14,843 bases of DNA from assembly GCF_000003605.2 (NCBI RefSeq), contig NW_003126397.1:1-14843 (forward strand), read 5' to 3'. Position 1 is the first letter of the stretch; every line of letters starts with the position of its first letter. The position numbers and the translations under genes are program-made. This DNA is from Saccoglossus kowalevskii (taxonomy: Eukaryota; Hemichordata; Enteropneusta; Harrimaniidae). Shown one piece after another: positions 1 to 8,951 of this stretch. The notes beneath the pieces were generated by a model that was not told the origin of the DNA, ran no database searches, and saw only the letters and a list, made by a program, of their open reading frames with translations.

Positions 1-1
1 G

Positions 2-238
2 AGATGGCCGAATAAACGAACTTTGACTGGCGAAGATGTCCAGGCTCTAGCACAAAATACGATATCCAGATTGTTGCATAACAGGGCTGATGATGACGTC
101 ATAACATTATCACGTCAATACCTATCCCAAATCCATAAGCTAAAATACTTGGGAATAATAATATACGACGCCAGAGTCATTAAAGCGGGAGGGTCGTTAC
201 CTGCGCACGCGCGGGAATTGAGTCCCAAGCGACGATAA
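2..238 (+). CDS. Unrecognised open frame, possible 3' terminal coding exon (partial)
   Basis: The frame is open from the left edge to a TAA at 236-238, about 79 codons. Its first two thirds read like a soluble helical protein: a charged, leucine-rich stretch around LTGEDVQALAQNTISRLLHN, then RADDDVITLSRQYLSQIHKL. No ATG lies near the edge, so the true start or a splice acceptor would be upstream. I see no good GT donor inside the frame, so if it is coding it would be a last exon. From codon 60 onward it runs into the inverted-repeat element at 180-339, which provides roughly the last 19 residues (KAGGSLPAHARELSPKRR) and the stop. That tail is therefore transposon-derived. No AATAAA signal follows closely. 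I do not recognise the family. It may be a decayed or chance frame. Confidence 0.3.
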   Translation, partial: RWPNKRTLTGEDVQALAQNTISRLLHNRADDDVITLSRQYLSQIHKLKYLGIIIYDARVIKAGGSLPAHARELSPKRR

Positions 239-339
239 CAACACATGCTGAAAACGCAAAGGTAGACGACGCTTGTTTGTAAACAATGACACGCTATGAC
301 CAACTGACGCATGCGCAGGTGACGACCCCCCTGCTTTAA
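180..339. mobile_element. 160-bp MITE-like element with TTAA at both ends
   Basis: The left end TTAAAGCGGGAGGGTCGT, continuing TTACCTGCGCACGCG, matches the reverse complement of the right end (TTAAAGCAGGGGGTCGTCAC, continuing CTGCGCATGCG). The terminal inverted repeats are about 32 nt with roughly four differences, including one indel. TTAA is present at both extremes (180-183 and 336-339), as expected for a TTAA target-site duplication of the piggyBac type, though the TTAA could also be part of the repeat itself. The interior is CpG-rich and has no transposase, so this would be a non-autonomous element. The upstream open frame 2-238 ends inside it. Confidence 0.7.
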
Positions 340-715
340 CCATATGCATGCCCAATGTATCGGTAAAGACACATATTTGTGATTGTAAGAAATCCAATCA
401 ATTTCACGATATCTGCGAGGATCTCACGAGAATATACAAGGTTATTATACAAATATGTACGTGAAGGTAGTGATAAGAGGTATTAGTAATATGCTTTTAT
501 TAGAAGGGTGCCATTGATCACTGAACTGTGTCGTTTCACGAACCATGCATAAATTAGATGCTTAACTGCGCTGATCGAAGATTACAAGGTGGAGTCCAAA
601 GCTAAGTAGACCCAAATTGGGGCTTGTGCGCATGTCCACCAGCGTGATTGACTCACTGTAGTGTAACTTATGTCCCCGGGGAATCACCTGTATTACGTAT
701 ATGCGGGTATGTGAG
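340..715. other. No gene seen
   Basis: This stretch between the two foldback elements shows no open frame with splice support, no RNA gene and no clear repeat. A TGACTCA (AP-1-like) heptamer lies at 649-655, but one such site is expected by chance. Confidence 0.5.
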
Positions 716-929
716 GTACTGTAAAGGGGGTAATTATTCACTGGGTTTTAATTTAGCTTATTTCGCTGACTGGAAAAATCAGCTAAATTAAAACACAGCG
801 AATATGTAAAATTTAGCATAGAACACATTATCTAAATGACGAAACCGTGAATTTAAAACCCACTGAATATGCCTGAATTGGTAAATCAGTGAAATTTAAA
901 CCCAGTGAAAATTAGTCATTTTACAGTAC
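716..929. mobile_element. 214-bp foldback MITE with TACTGTAAA termini
   Basis: The left end reads GTACTGTAAA, then TAATTATTCACTGGGTTTTAATTT after a short variable spacer. The right end is its reverse complement with few changes (AAATTTAAACCCAGTGAA, then TTTTACAGTAC). The outer ten bases match perfectly. A CAGTG/TTTAAATT-type submotif recurs inverted inside the element, near 782-804, 847-871 and 885-909, so the whole unit can fold into a branched hairpin. TA flanks the CTGTAAA...TTTACAG core on both sides, so a TA target site of the Tc1/mariner style is possible. There is no coding capacity. Confidence 0.75.
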
Positions 930-2969
930 TTAATTTCGATGACAAATTCACGACACGAGAACCCACCTATTGAAACAAATTTTCAATAACAATAACAACA
1001 TTTGAAACAATTGTTCAAGGATTACGTCAGTAACACTGCAGGCTTGTTCGAAGTTCTTGCATGACGCGCACCGTCACCGGCACGTGTTTACCCAAATTTG
1101 CATAAAACGACATCACATTTTTAGGAATTCACAATACTACAGTATAAGTTGAATCACAGTCTGTGGTTGAATGTACACCTGCAAACACTTGCTGCAATAT
1201 TAAATGGATACTTGTAGGATTGTCTTAGTCACTACGATCTAGGAAAACAACATGGCAGATAAATAGTCGGACAAAATACCACGTGACACAGAAAGCCGCA
1301 AATAGTTTACTTCGAATAACATTGCATTAAATGAGATGTTTTTTTATAAGAGAATGTGTATAGCACAAACTAGCATATTCTATGTATAAATCTTTTACAA
1401 ACTGACTACAAGTATATACCGCTGTACATGTACAGGTATTTTTATTTAGACGTCGCTTTCTGAACGTACTAAGACATGATATTATTTCGTTTCGTACTTA
1501 TTTACGGAAACAAAGTTTAGGAAATCAAATATACATATAAATTGTTTTTAACTTTTTCATCATATACTATTTAATAATCAATAATGTGCTTAGTATCTAA
1601 TATATTTAGATGTCTACGACTGATTCGTCTCACTAATGAGACAGTTACACAGCACGTCAAGAGGTCAATGCAGAATTCAGTTGTTGCTATCGTTCAGTAA
1701 GTCACATCACATGGTTCTACACAGCTCACTTATTTTGTGCATTGAGAAATTGGTGAAAAGTATCAACTCTTTTGACTTGGGTATATTTGTAGAATTGTCT
1801 CGCAGTAACTTGAAGATATTGGAGAATTACTGATATGAATGATTTTATATTCAAGCCTTATAACCTAGGCATGTGTCTGAATTGTAATTTAAAAATAGAC
1901 AGGATGTCCTTGCCAAAACAAAAACAAATGTATTAGAGTTATGTGCCGCGGTTGCTTGTGTTTCCTTCACCAATTGGTTAGATCAGAAGCTACAACTAGT
2001 GTTCATATGTATCGTTTGTAAGGTATAAATAACATGGAGTTAGAGGGCTCTGATCTGACTAATCACTGCTTATCAATAATGTATACCTACACTGATGACA
2101 GTGATCGTGTATGTGGTTAACCTTGCACGGTGCATTTTGGCTCGGTTATAAATGTCGTGAGCTTAATGCAACTCATTGACCGGATATTTAATGATACTAT
2201 CGATACGTAGGGTGAAACCTCGACACTTGCCCGTTTGTACCGGGTGACAATGACGCACATTATGTTTTTTTTTCTAGACACGATGTCTAAACGCCAGACT
2301 TGTGATCAGATAGGATAAGAATTGGAAATACAATACACTACGACTAATGGGATGAATTTCGCTGTGTTACCAACTCTTCTAAACGTGCACGGCGAGCAGC
2401 GAATCATTGCACCAACATTTCAGAGAAGAATGTCAATTCATTGTACGTATTTCTATAAGAATTTGGACACCGACTAGTCTCAAAATTAGGATTCCTAAAA
2501 TGTGTGCGTGTGCGAATGAAATTTAGGGTTAAAGCAATCCCTGTAATAGCAAACTGGCTAATATCTCATTATATACAAATTGTTGATGTTTCATTTCGAA
2601 TAAATAGTGGGATATAACATTTGAGCACAGATTAACTGTTTAATATCCAAAACGCTGACATCAAAATGTCAGAAAAATATTGAAAAAAAACAATGATCGT
2701 CTAAAGATGTAAAATCATGCGTCGTATCATTATTAAAACGCTGGAGTGATTCAACACCCTACGAAGGCACCTCTTAAAGAAATTCCACACAGTAAGGTTA
2801 AAAAAATCGAATCCTTACTTTAAAAAAAACATGTTTGTAAATTTACCAGCAGTTCCATAGGCCAAATTGAAACCACACAGCACCATAAAACAATGTAATT
2901 TATTATTTAAATATTCTCCATGTTACACTGCATATTACTTTGTAAGACACTAACATCGACAAAACCATA

Positions 2970-2980
2970 CCCCCCCCCCC
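2970..2980. repeat. Poly-C tract, 11 C
   Basis: An uninterrupted run of eleven C preceded by CATA. Similar runs occur at 3590-3598 and 8698-8706, each also directly preceded by TA. Confidence 0.9.
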
Positions 2981-3589
2981 ACTTTTTACGGAGACCCCTC
3001 GGATTGATTAACTTTCTTCATGATTCGTGTTGCAATGTAAAACAAACGAGGCGTGAAAAAAACAATAACAGGGAGAATGCGTAAATATCATCAGATAGGC
3101 AACCTGACCATCTAGATGTAAGATTGCTGCATCTGCAATGAAAATTTATTGTGACAAATATTTCGATTTGTATCTGCAAAAAGGAATCATTGTGGAAAGA
3201 TAAATCATAACTATGCTCTCATGTAATATGCAGGTAATTCAACGATGGAATATTAAGAACACCGAGTACGTTTACGGACTTTCTGATGTCTCAATAATTC
3301 AGCCGTCAGAATCAGAAGAGATTCAGTATTCAAATGGCATTGAACAACAATTTATGATTAACTTTTTATACACTTTTCAGAATATAATACTGAGTAATCA
3401 GTTTAATATGAATACAGGGGTCAATCAGACAAAGTACAAAAATGGCTGATCATTGTATTAGGCGATAGTATTGGTTATGACATGATAACACGTTGTATTC
3501 ATTTGTATTTTCTGTGTTAAAATGCCAATAGCCTTGGTTTCACCTAATGCAAGATCCCATGCAAACGTCAATATTGTAATGTTACATTA

Positions 3590-3598
3590 CCCCCCCCC
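3590..3598. repeat. Poly-C tract, 9 C
   Basis: Nine consecutive C preceded by ATTA. Simple sequence with no assigned role. Confidence 0.9.
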
Positions 3599-4040
3599 AA
3601 TGTATATTTTTAAAGTTTATGAAAACCAACCAACCGAAAATAGTCCCAGGCAGTACAGTAGAGTTATTCACTAATGGTGCGTAGAACTACTAATGATATT
3701 GCGAATGATTTGTTGTTTGGTTCATTCTGATTACAACTCATTCCAGTACAGACAAATCAGCCTTAATGTTTATGGCTATATTAATGTGCATTTGCTATAC
3801 TCAGTCCCCGTTTTGTATGTTTTATTTGCCAAATTCCACTAGCAAAGATTCAGAGTATTGTGGGAATACAAATTGCTAAATAGTGCTGTGACACTATCAG
3901 TCGTTGCTGACAATGGGCTAAGCATATTTGGTTGAATCACTAAAAAATGTTATGTGCAACCAAAATAAAGTATGTACAGTTATTGTACTGAGTTTGAACA
4001 AAGCATGCAAGCCATCACAGAGTAACAATTGTTATAATGA

Positions 4041-4707
4041 CGTGCACCTGTAACCCAATATGTATGAACCTGATACAAATTCCTGTTCACCAACAAGAAA
4101 TGATTCCGGAAACGTGATTTCGAATAATGTGATCAAGTCGCTACAAAATAGTACAAGCTTTGAGAATAGGACTAAGAGAATATTGGGGAATCAGCATGTA
4201 CACGAACAAAAACAGTTAAAATTACGTGCACCTGTAATCCATTATGTATTAATCTTGGCACTTGTAACCTAATATGCATGGTCATGGTCATGAAAGTTTG
4301 AATGAAATCGTCCTGTTCATCTCTGGGAAACGGTTCCAGACACGTTTATGAACAGCGATTTCAGGATTTTAGGTAAGATGGTCAGCAATTTGACAAACTT
4401 GATCGAATCACAAAATAAATGAAATGGCATGTGCATGAAAAAAAAAAACAAGATGGCCGCCAGTCGCCATTTTTGCTTGAATCTCAAAAAAGATATAACG
4501 TGCACCTGTAATCCAGTATGCATGATCATGATACAAAGTTTCAGAGGAGCGGTCCCGGACACGTTTAAGTATCAGCATTTTGAGGAGCAAAATGGCCGCC
4601 ATTCCGCCATACATGATCAAATGGTAATGACAACTGGTGTGCATGTGTGTTACGCATTTGAAGGTGAAACATGTCTGGAAAATGGGTCCGGGCGGACGCA
4701 CAGACGG
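4041..4707 (+). repeat. Degenerate interspersed/tandem repeat, period about 240 bp
   Basis: The phrase CGTGCACCTGTAAYCCANTATG recurs at 4041, 4225 and 4499, with a diverged version near 4257 (CACTTGTAACCTAATATGCATG). The last two copies are followed by further shared blocks in the same order: CATGRTCATGA, then AAAGTTT, then CCNGACACGTTTA, then CAGCRTTT, then AAGATGGCCGCC/AAAATGGCCGCC. This gives a unit of about 240 bp from 4257 to 4499 and a second unit from 4500 to about 4707. The earlier copies are truncated. The 3' end carries a CGGACGCACAGACGGA stretch. Open frames on both strands here (4317-4873) follow the repeat and have no protein character. The repeat is probably an old mobile-element family, class unknown. 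Confidence 0.6.
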
Positions 4708-4719
4708 AATTCAAATTAA

Positions 4720-5680
4720 TAGTCACCGATTTCGAACCCTAACATTTAACAGTCTGATCAATCAGAGAGCAAATGTTTGTTCATCCTGTTCTAATGTTAT
4801 ATCTATACATTTCTACTATGCTACATGTATCAATAAAGAGCCATTGCTCGAAAGGTCGAGCTATTTTAAATAGTTACTTAGGACAACGATTACCAAATAT
4901 TATCTACTATATATCAATCAGGTTTTTATCGACGTGTCGAATTCGACCCTATTCCTATTAGAGTGGTTACACGTAACTAGAACACGGCTATGTGATTGTC
5001 ACTGTAATCAGCCAATGAACAGCCTCTAACTCGTGGATGTTTGCGGGTAAAATTATACCAACGACAAGATCACTAAGAACACGTGGTACACCATAGGCAG
5101 CTGATCATTGGGAACATTCGCACAATGCTAATACAACATAGGGGTTGAACGTAAACTGACTTAAGTTGACTGGTGTGCGAATATATAAACAGTTATATAG
5201 TATGAAGCTCGCGATATTGAGAAGTGATAACAGATCGACAACACAATAGTGTTTGATATAATTTAGTAGCAAATTATTAAAGCTATGTGTGACAATAAGC
5301 CAATAATGACAAATTTTATAAGTCAGTTTTACAAATAAATTAAATATATTATTCCCTGTAGGGTACCTTTGAATATGTTCACACGAATTACGCCGTCATA
5401 CTTAATTGGGTTTGAAATATGTTAATGTGAAAACAGTCTATAATTTATTTCTTCAGTTTAATATATGATTTTTTTTTGTAAAATCATTTTTTTTGAAAAA
5501 TACTGTTAGATACGTGAACATTTATCATAGAGTCTATGCTAAAACACGTTCGTTATAAATACATATGGACATTAACATACACTTTGTAATACAGTATAGC
5601 TTTCGATAGCCATATACACCCGAACAAAATACCTTGTATCTTGTTATATGGAACAATGGTGACATGACAAAACATGTTTT
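4720..5680. other. No gene seen
   Basis: AT-rich sequence with homopolymer T/A runs near 5470-5500. Open frames 4773-4961 (plus) and 5534-5752 (minus) lack coding character; the latter partly overlaps the dispersed repeat at 5689-5785. I see no supported RNA gene. Confidence 0.45.
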
Positions 5681-5682
5681 AC

Positions 5683-5844
5683 CTGAAGCGCTACAGTCTT
5701 CGCGCAGCGTGTATAACAAACAATGTATATTACACGCGTTGTGTACATCCAATGCCGAACAGGACGCGGCACGTCGACTGTAGCGTTTTGATTGTAAATA
5801 TATATATGTAAAAATAAATTGACAGCATTTTTATTTTCGAGTGG
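5683..5844 (-). CDS. Weak candidate exon overlapping a dispersed repeat
   Basis: On the minus strand an AG at 5845-5847 (ATTCTTAG) opens a frame that stays open for exactly 54 codons to a CAG|GTAAAA donor at 5677-5682. It would start and end in phase 0, which fits the phase-0 end of the candidate exon at 6080-6130. The translation runs from PLENKNAVNLFLHIYIYNQN to a cysteine-containing tail ending KTVALQ. More than half of it lies in the repeat at 5689-5785, so it may be an exonised repeat or simply a chance open frame. The acceptor tract is only moderate. No family is recognised. Confidence 0.15.
5689..5785 (+). repeat. Dispersed repeat, copy 1, with 10-bp perfect inverted ends
   Basis: CGCTACAGTC at 5689-5698 is the exact reverse complement of GACTGTAGCG at 5776-5785. 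The core shares long blocks with 14707-14819 in the same orientation: CAGCGTG, then AACAAAYAATGTATWTTACACG, then CGAACAGGACGCGGC. This copy lacks about 12 nt (the GAGTTCGAATTTCC segment) that copy 2 carries. It looks like a short non-autonomous mobile element. No clear target-site duplication was identified. Confidence 0.65.
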
Positions 5845-5894
5845 CTAAGAATATTCGGCAATTACGTATCACCTTGTTTGGAACAATTACAATG

Positions 5895-5925
5895 ACACCA
5901 GGACTGTTACAGTGACCCCTGGTGT
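5895..5925. other. Short hairpin
   Basis: ACACCAGG at 5895-5902 pairs with CCTGGTGT at 5918-5925 (8 bp) around a 15-nt loop that itself contains ACTGT/ACAGT. Function unknown; it could be chance. Confidence 0.35.
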
Positions 5926-6079
5926 TTCAAAATATTTGTGTAATGTATCGCATTGTCGAGTTCAACAACAATCACATGATACAGCATTTGAATGCAATGT
6001 ACCCATGATGCACCATCAGAGAAAAACAATTGGTTTACCAAATCTTTATTTGTGTCCGTAAGCGTGAGTTAGGGTTTAC

Positions 6080-6130
6080 TTGAATTGAATGTACATATGG
6101 CTCAGTTGATATCTCAACATTACTGATGTC
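6080..6130 (-). CDS. Candidate internal exon, unknown protein
   Basis: On the minus strand a very strong acceptor, a T-rich tract followed by CATTCGCTCTAG, ends at 6131. The following 51 nt are open in phase 0 as DISNVEISTEPYVHSIQ and reach CAA|GTAAAC, an acceptable donor, at 6074-6079. The frame would otherwise continue 15 codons to a TAA, so it could instead be a terminal exon. A second phase (+1) is also open, so phase is not decisive. It lies downstream of the three phase-linked exons on the same strand and may belong to the same gene. However, 7649-7714 ends in phase 1, so at least one linking exon would be needed. Composition looks like protein. No family is recognised. Confidence 0.3.
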
Positions 6131-6134
6131 CTAG

Positions 6135-7640
6135 AGCGAATGAAAAAAAAACAATTAGCGGCTAGCATGTCACCGATGTCTGTCATCACCAATGATAACG
6201 TATTAGCTTCTTGTCATAATCTCAATCCCATTTCAATTACATGTACGTACAATAAGTTTCCTTCATTTTTCCCCTCGCTTATTAACTCGATTTCACTTCT
6301 ACGCATGCGTAACACACATATTCAATTATGATTTCATTGTGGCATTGTTTGGGTTTTAGATACAAAAATAGTTACATTTCTTCAAACGTGATGAAACATT
6401 GCAAGGGAAGAAGATGGTACAACGTATTTATAAGTGACACGCGTCGGTTAATACACAGTGCAGATATAATGTTGATAAAATTCAGCGTTCCTTATTATTT
6501 GAAATGACAGGTTGAACTATACGATATGATTTAAAACGAGCTTCATTTATCCGACGTGAAATTACTAGCTTGATTATGTTACGTCATGATTACCCGTGAT
6601 GAATTACATGACGTGAATGACAGCCATCTACGATGGATATAATGTCTGATATACATACTGCCTCATCTGTCGATCGATGAATCAACTCGTAATATGGCAT
6701 CTTGTAATTTTCTTCATTAAATTTCTAAATTAGACACGAATGACGGGGGCGTTTTGTACATTTCTGATTGCTGTGCACATGGGATGTCTTATATGGTATA
6801 TAAGACATACACGTCATATGCAATGACTGTAATGTTTTGTGGCACAATGCTGAACATTAAGACGACATCATGTTTTGGCGTCACGGTATCTTGCGTAATG
6901 TTCATCTTATCTGGTCATCTTAATGTTGGTCTATGTAAGTTTATCTATCTACCTCATCACCATTTCCTCCGATAAGGATAATGATACGTTAGTAATTCCC
7001 CAGTGAATGTGACTGGCTAAAGGTCCGTCTTAAACTACAACAGTCGTAATGACATAACAATGTTTGTCACGTTCGTGTTTCTTGTTAAAGCCCCTGTTGT
7101 CACTCCATGTGGTTACTTGTAATCCACATTGTTTATACAGTGTATAATAATAGTATAGTTTGTCATTGCACATATATGGTTTTACCTTTAGTGAATGGCA
7201 TTTGATTGATTTATTATAAATTCACCCCAATGATAAATGTAAATGCCACCCACTATTGTTTTCCGTTTTTTAATGTTTCTACTTCTAGTTTACATTGTGT
7301 AGATATAGAACGTTAGTTATATACTAGTATAGTGAGTTACACAGAGTACACTGCATATGTCATATGCCATTCAAAAACTCTCGCTAAGACCTGAGTGCAA
7401 ATCACGAATTTATCCGCCATTGTAATTGGTATTCTGAATATGAAAATTATCGATTATTAATTAAACTCCAGATGATGGTGTTAATAATATGTAAATTGAA
7501 ATACACTATTTGTGACGACAATACGTCATATGCTCTATTGGCGGATTACAGTGTAATCATACAAGGCATTGACTGATGAGGTACACGCCAGACAAAACAT
7601 ACACACACTAGAATACGGTAAATGCATAGCACATCAAAAG
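6135..7640. other. No firmly supported gene; possible intron
   Basis: If the minus-strand gene is real, this is intronic and must contain at least one linking exon. Weak minus-strand possibilities, none chosen, are a 23-nt segment ending at 7572 behind CCTCATCAG (phase 1 to 0) and a segment ending near 7012 behind CGGACCTTTAG. A plus-strand stretch at 6734-6934 is discussed under rejected items. Confidence 0.35.
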
Positions 7641-7648
7641 AAACTTAC

Positions 7649-7714
7649 GTATACTGATATCGTCTTCTTTGTCGTGTAAGAAATCCATCAAATTAGTACA
7701 CTGCCATCTTTCAC
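7649..7714 (-). CDS. Probable internal coding exon of a split gene
   Basis: On the minus strand the acceptor TTTTACATCTTATCTTCCAG is close to ideal and the donor TAC|GTAAGT is a full consensus. The 66-nt segment between them is open in only one phase: two bases, 21 codons, one base, that is phase 1 to phase 1. It encodes ERWQCTNLMDFLHDKEDDIS followed by Ile. The two leading bases GT join the trailing A of the candidate exon at 8911-8951 to give Ser. The peptide has a tryptophan, a cysteine and an acidic end, and reads as a folded-domain segment rather than low-complexity sequence. Family unknown. This is the best splice-defined exon in the window, with exon 1 at 13293. Confidence 0.5.
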
Positions 7715-7740
7715 CTGGAAGATAAGATGTAAAAATTCAC

Positions 7741-7787
7741 ATGAGATGACCTCGGGTACGATCATCAATATGAGATGACTTTGGGTA
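7741..7787 (+). repeat. Short direct repeat, two copies
   Basis: ATGAGATGACCTCGGGTA at 7741-7758 recurs as ATGAGATGACTTTGGGTA at 7770-7787, 29 bp later, with two substitutions. It lies just upstream of the acceptor of the exon at 7649-7714, within its intron. Confidence 0.6.
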
Positions 7788-8199
7788 ATGTCAAATCACA
7801 ATTTAAAAAAAATACAGAAATTATTTACGCAAAGCAGTAGCGTTATCTACACATAAAGCTCTATGATAAATATATATCCTAATGCTAAACCTAATCCAAC
7901 ACTCTGCCTGCACTACACATTGCATACCAACGGTCAACGTCTAGGTATTTGTAACGTCTGACATAAAGTGTAATCCCATATCAATCTCTCATATTAAAAT
8001 CTAATCTACACAGAAAAGGTTTATATAAGCACTTTCAATATTGAAATAGACACTGAAATGACCTTTGTGATTGGGGTTTGTTTATCCGATTACAAACTAA
8101 GAGAGATTAGAAACCACTTATGATATCCCATTGATGATATTATAAGGTTATTGCGAGAATACCACAAAATAACGACCAGGGTTAATGGAATGCGTGCAA

Positions 8200-8706
8200 A
8201 TTTGCGCCATTTTCATGACAACTGACATATTTTCCTTTGCGATCGGTTTTCTTTCCGTCAGTTGCGAGACATATTTCTGCCTCGCGATGGTTTATTGTTG
8301 TCCTTGCCACGTGTATAACAAACAATTATCAACTGCATCTGAGGAGTATATTAAAATTTCACTCCCCAATTGAATAATTATTCACATTTTGGATGCCACA
8401 TAGTCATCTCCGCCCCGCCGCCGACTCAGTTGCTTTTGTTTACGTATTCAAATTGTATTCATTTGCGCTGTGTTACCGGCGATTTGAGTGGACGCGCTCT
8501 TGTCAGCTGCTCGCGCCACATAAGCGAAATATCGTTTGTGTTTTTCAGTATCTGTTTTGATAATATTGCTTTATTGACGCAGATATTGAGTTTACTGAAC
8601 CTGTTCGTACTTGGACATTCAACATTTTGCGTTTCGATATCCAAATTTGGCAACCAACACGATGTGTTTGCGTGGTTTACGTTTACGCTCGGTTATACCC
8701 CCCCCC
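8200..8706. promoter_or_regulatory. CpG-enriched island, possible regulatory region
   Basis: By eye I count about 31 CpG dinucleotides between 8221 and 8706, against roughly a dozen in the 500 bp at 9841-10340. It includes a GC-box-like CGCCCCGCCGCCG at 8411-8423 (GGGGCGG on the minus strand). Open frames cover it on both strands (8185-8373 and 8370-8720 plus; 8459-8653 minus). Their products are hydrophobic or mixed and unrecognised, and I do not call them genes. The island could be an internal promoter, an enhancer or the remnant of a coding or mobile sequence. It ends at a nine-C run. Confidence 0.3.
8698..8706. repeat. Poly-C tract, 9 C
   Basis: Nine consecutive C preceded by TTATA, at the right border of the CpG-rich island. 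Confidence 0.9.
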
Positions 8707-8791
8707 GCAAAATATGCTAATTTTACCCAACTAGGTCTTATATTCTCTAATTAGCGCAATTCTGTATCGTTATAATAATAATTCTAGCAGT

Positions 8792-8896
8792 TAACTAGTT
8801 TATATTCAAACAGGAATATATTTAACTAACTAGTTTACATTCAAACAGGAATATATTTAACTAACTAGTTTACATTCAAACAGGAATATATTTAAC
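8792..8896. repeat. 35-bp tandem repeat, three copies
   Basis: Three adjacent 35-bp units (8792-8826, 8827-8861, 8862-8896) start TAACTAGTTTACATTCAAAC and end GGAATATATTTAAC. The only difference is T for C in the first copy (TATATTC against TACATTC). Each unit contains the palindrome AACTAGTT. The near identity points to recent expansion. On the minus strand the array begins nine bases downstream of the candidate GTAACT donor of the exon at 8911-8951. Confidence 0.95.
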
Positions 8897-8910
8897 TAAG
8901 AACAAGTTAC

Positions 8911-8951
8911 TCTCTGTCAGTTTCATTTCTGTGTCAAATATTGTCTGATAT
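8911..8951 (-). CDS. Probable small internal exon of the split gene
   Basis: On the minus strand a T-rich acceptor (ATTTTCTTATTGTCAG) precedes 41 nt ending at AGA|GTAACT. Only one phase is open: one base, 13 codons (YQTIFDTEMKLTE), one base, that is phase 2 to phase 1. This fits the phase-2 end of 10558-10615 (GG plus A gives Gly) and the phase-1 start of 7649-7714 (A plus GT gives Ser). The exon is short, so chance occurrence cannot be excluded, and the donor is only fair. The three-way phase agreement is the main support. Confidence 0.4.

Larger units (their letters stand above)
930..4040. other. Long non-coding stretch, no supported gene
   Basis: About 3.1 kb of AT-rich sequence. Short open frames occur (for example 1636-1833 and 3213-3449, plus strand), but they lack coding character and paired splice signals. 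Two poly-C tracts are listed separately. A small hairpin (CTGACAT-CAAA-ATGTCAG) lies at 2654-2671. Nothing else is supported. Confidence 0.5.

Noticed and set aside
94-101. Perfect CRE (TGACGTCA), also at 11122-11129.
   Set aside because: Two isolated 8-mers without promoter context. The first lies inside the open frame.
6734-6934. Plus-strand segment with acceptor AATTTCTAAATTAG, donor TAT|GTAAGT and a 66-codon open frame (phase 1 to 1).
   Set aside because: Splice signals are acceptable, but the product is unusually rich in Met and Cys with no domain character. It lies on the strand opposite the better-supported exons, so chance is likelier.
8185-8720. Two adjacent plus-strand open frames of 62 and 116 codons in the CpG-rich island.
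   Set aside because: They overlap by only a few bases, are hydrophobic and unrecognised, and the second runs through a poly-C tract. Fewer stops are expected in GC-richer sequence.
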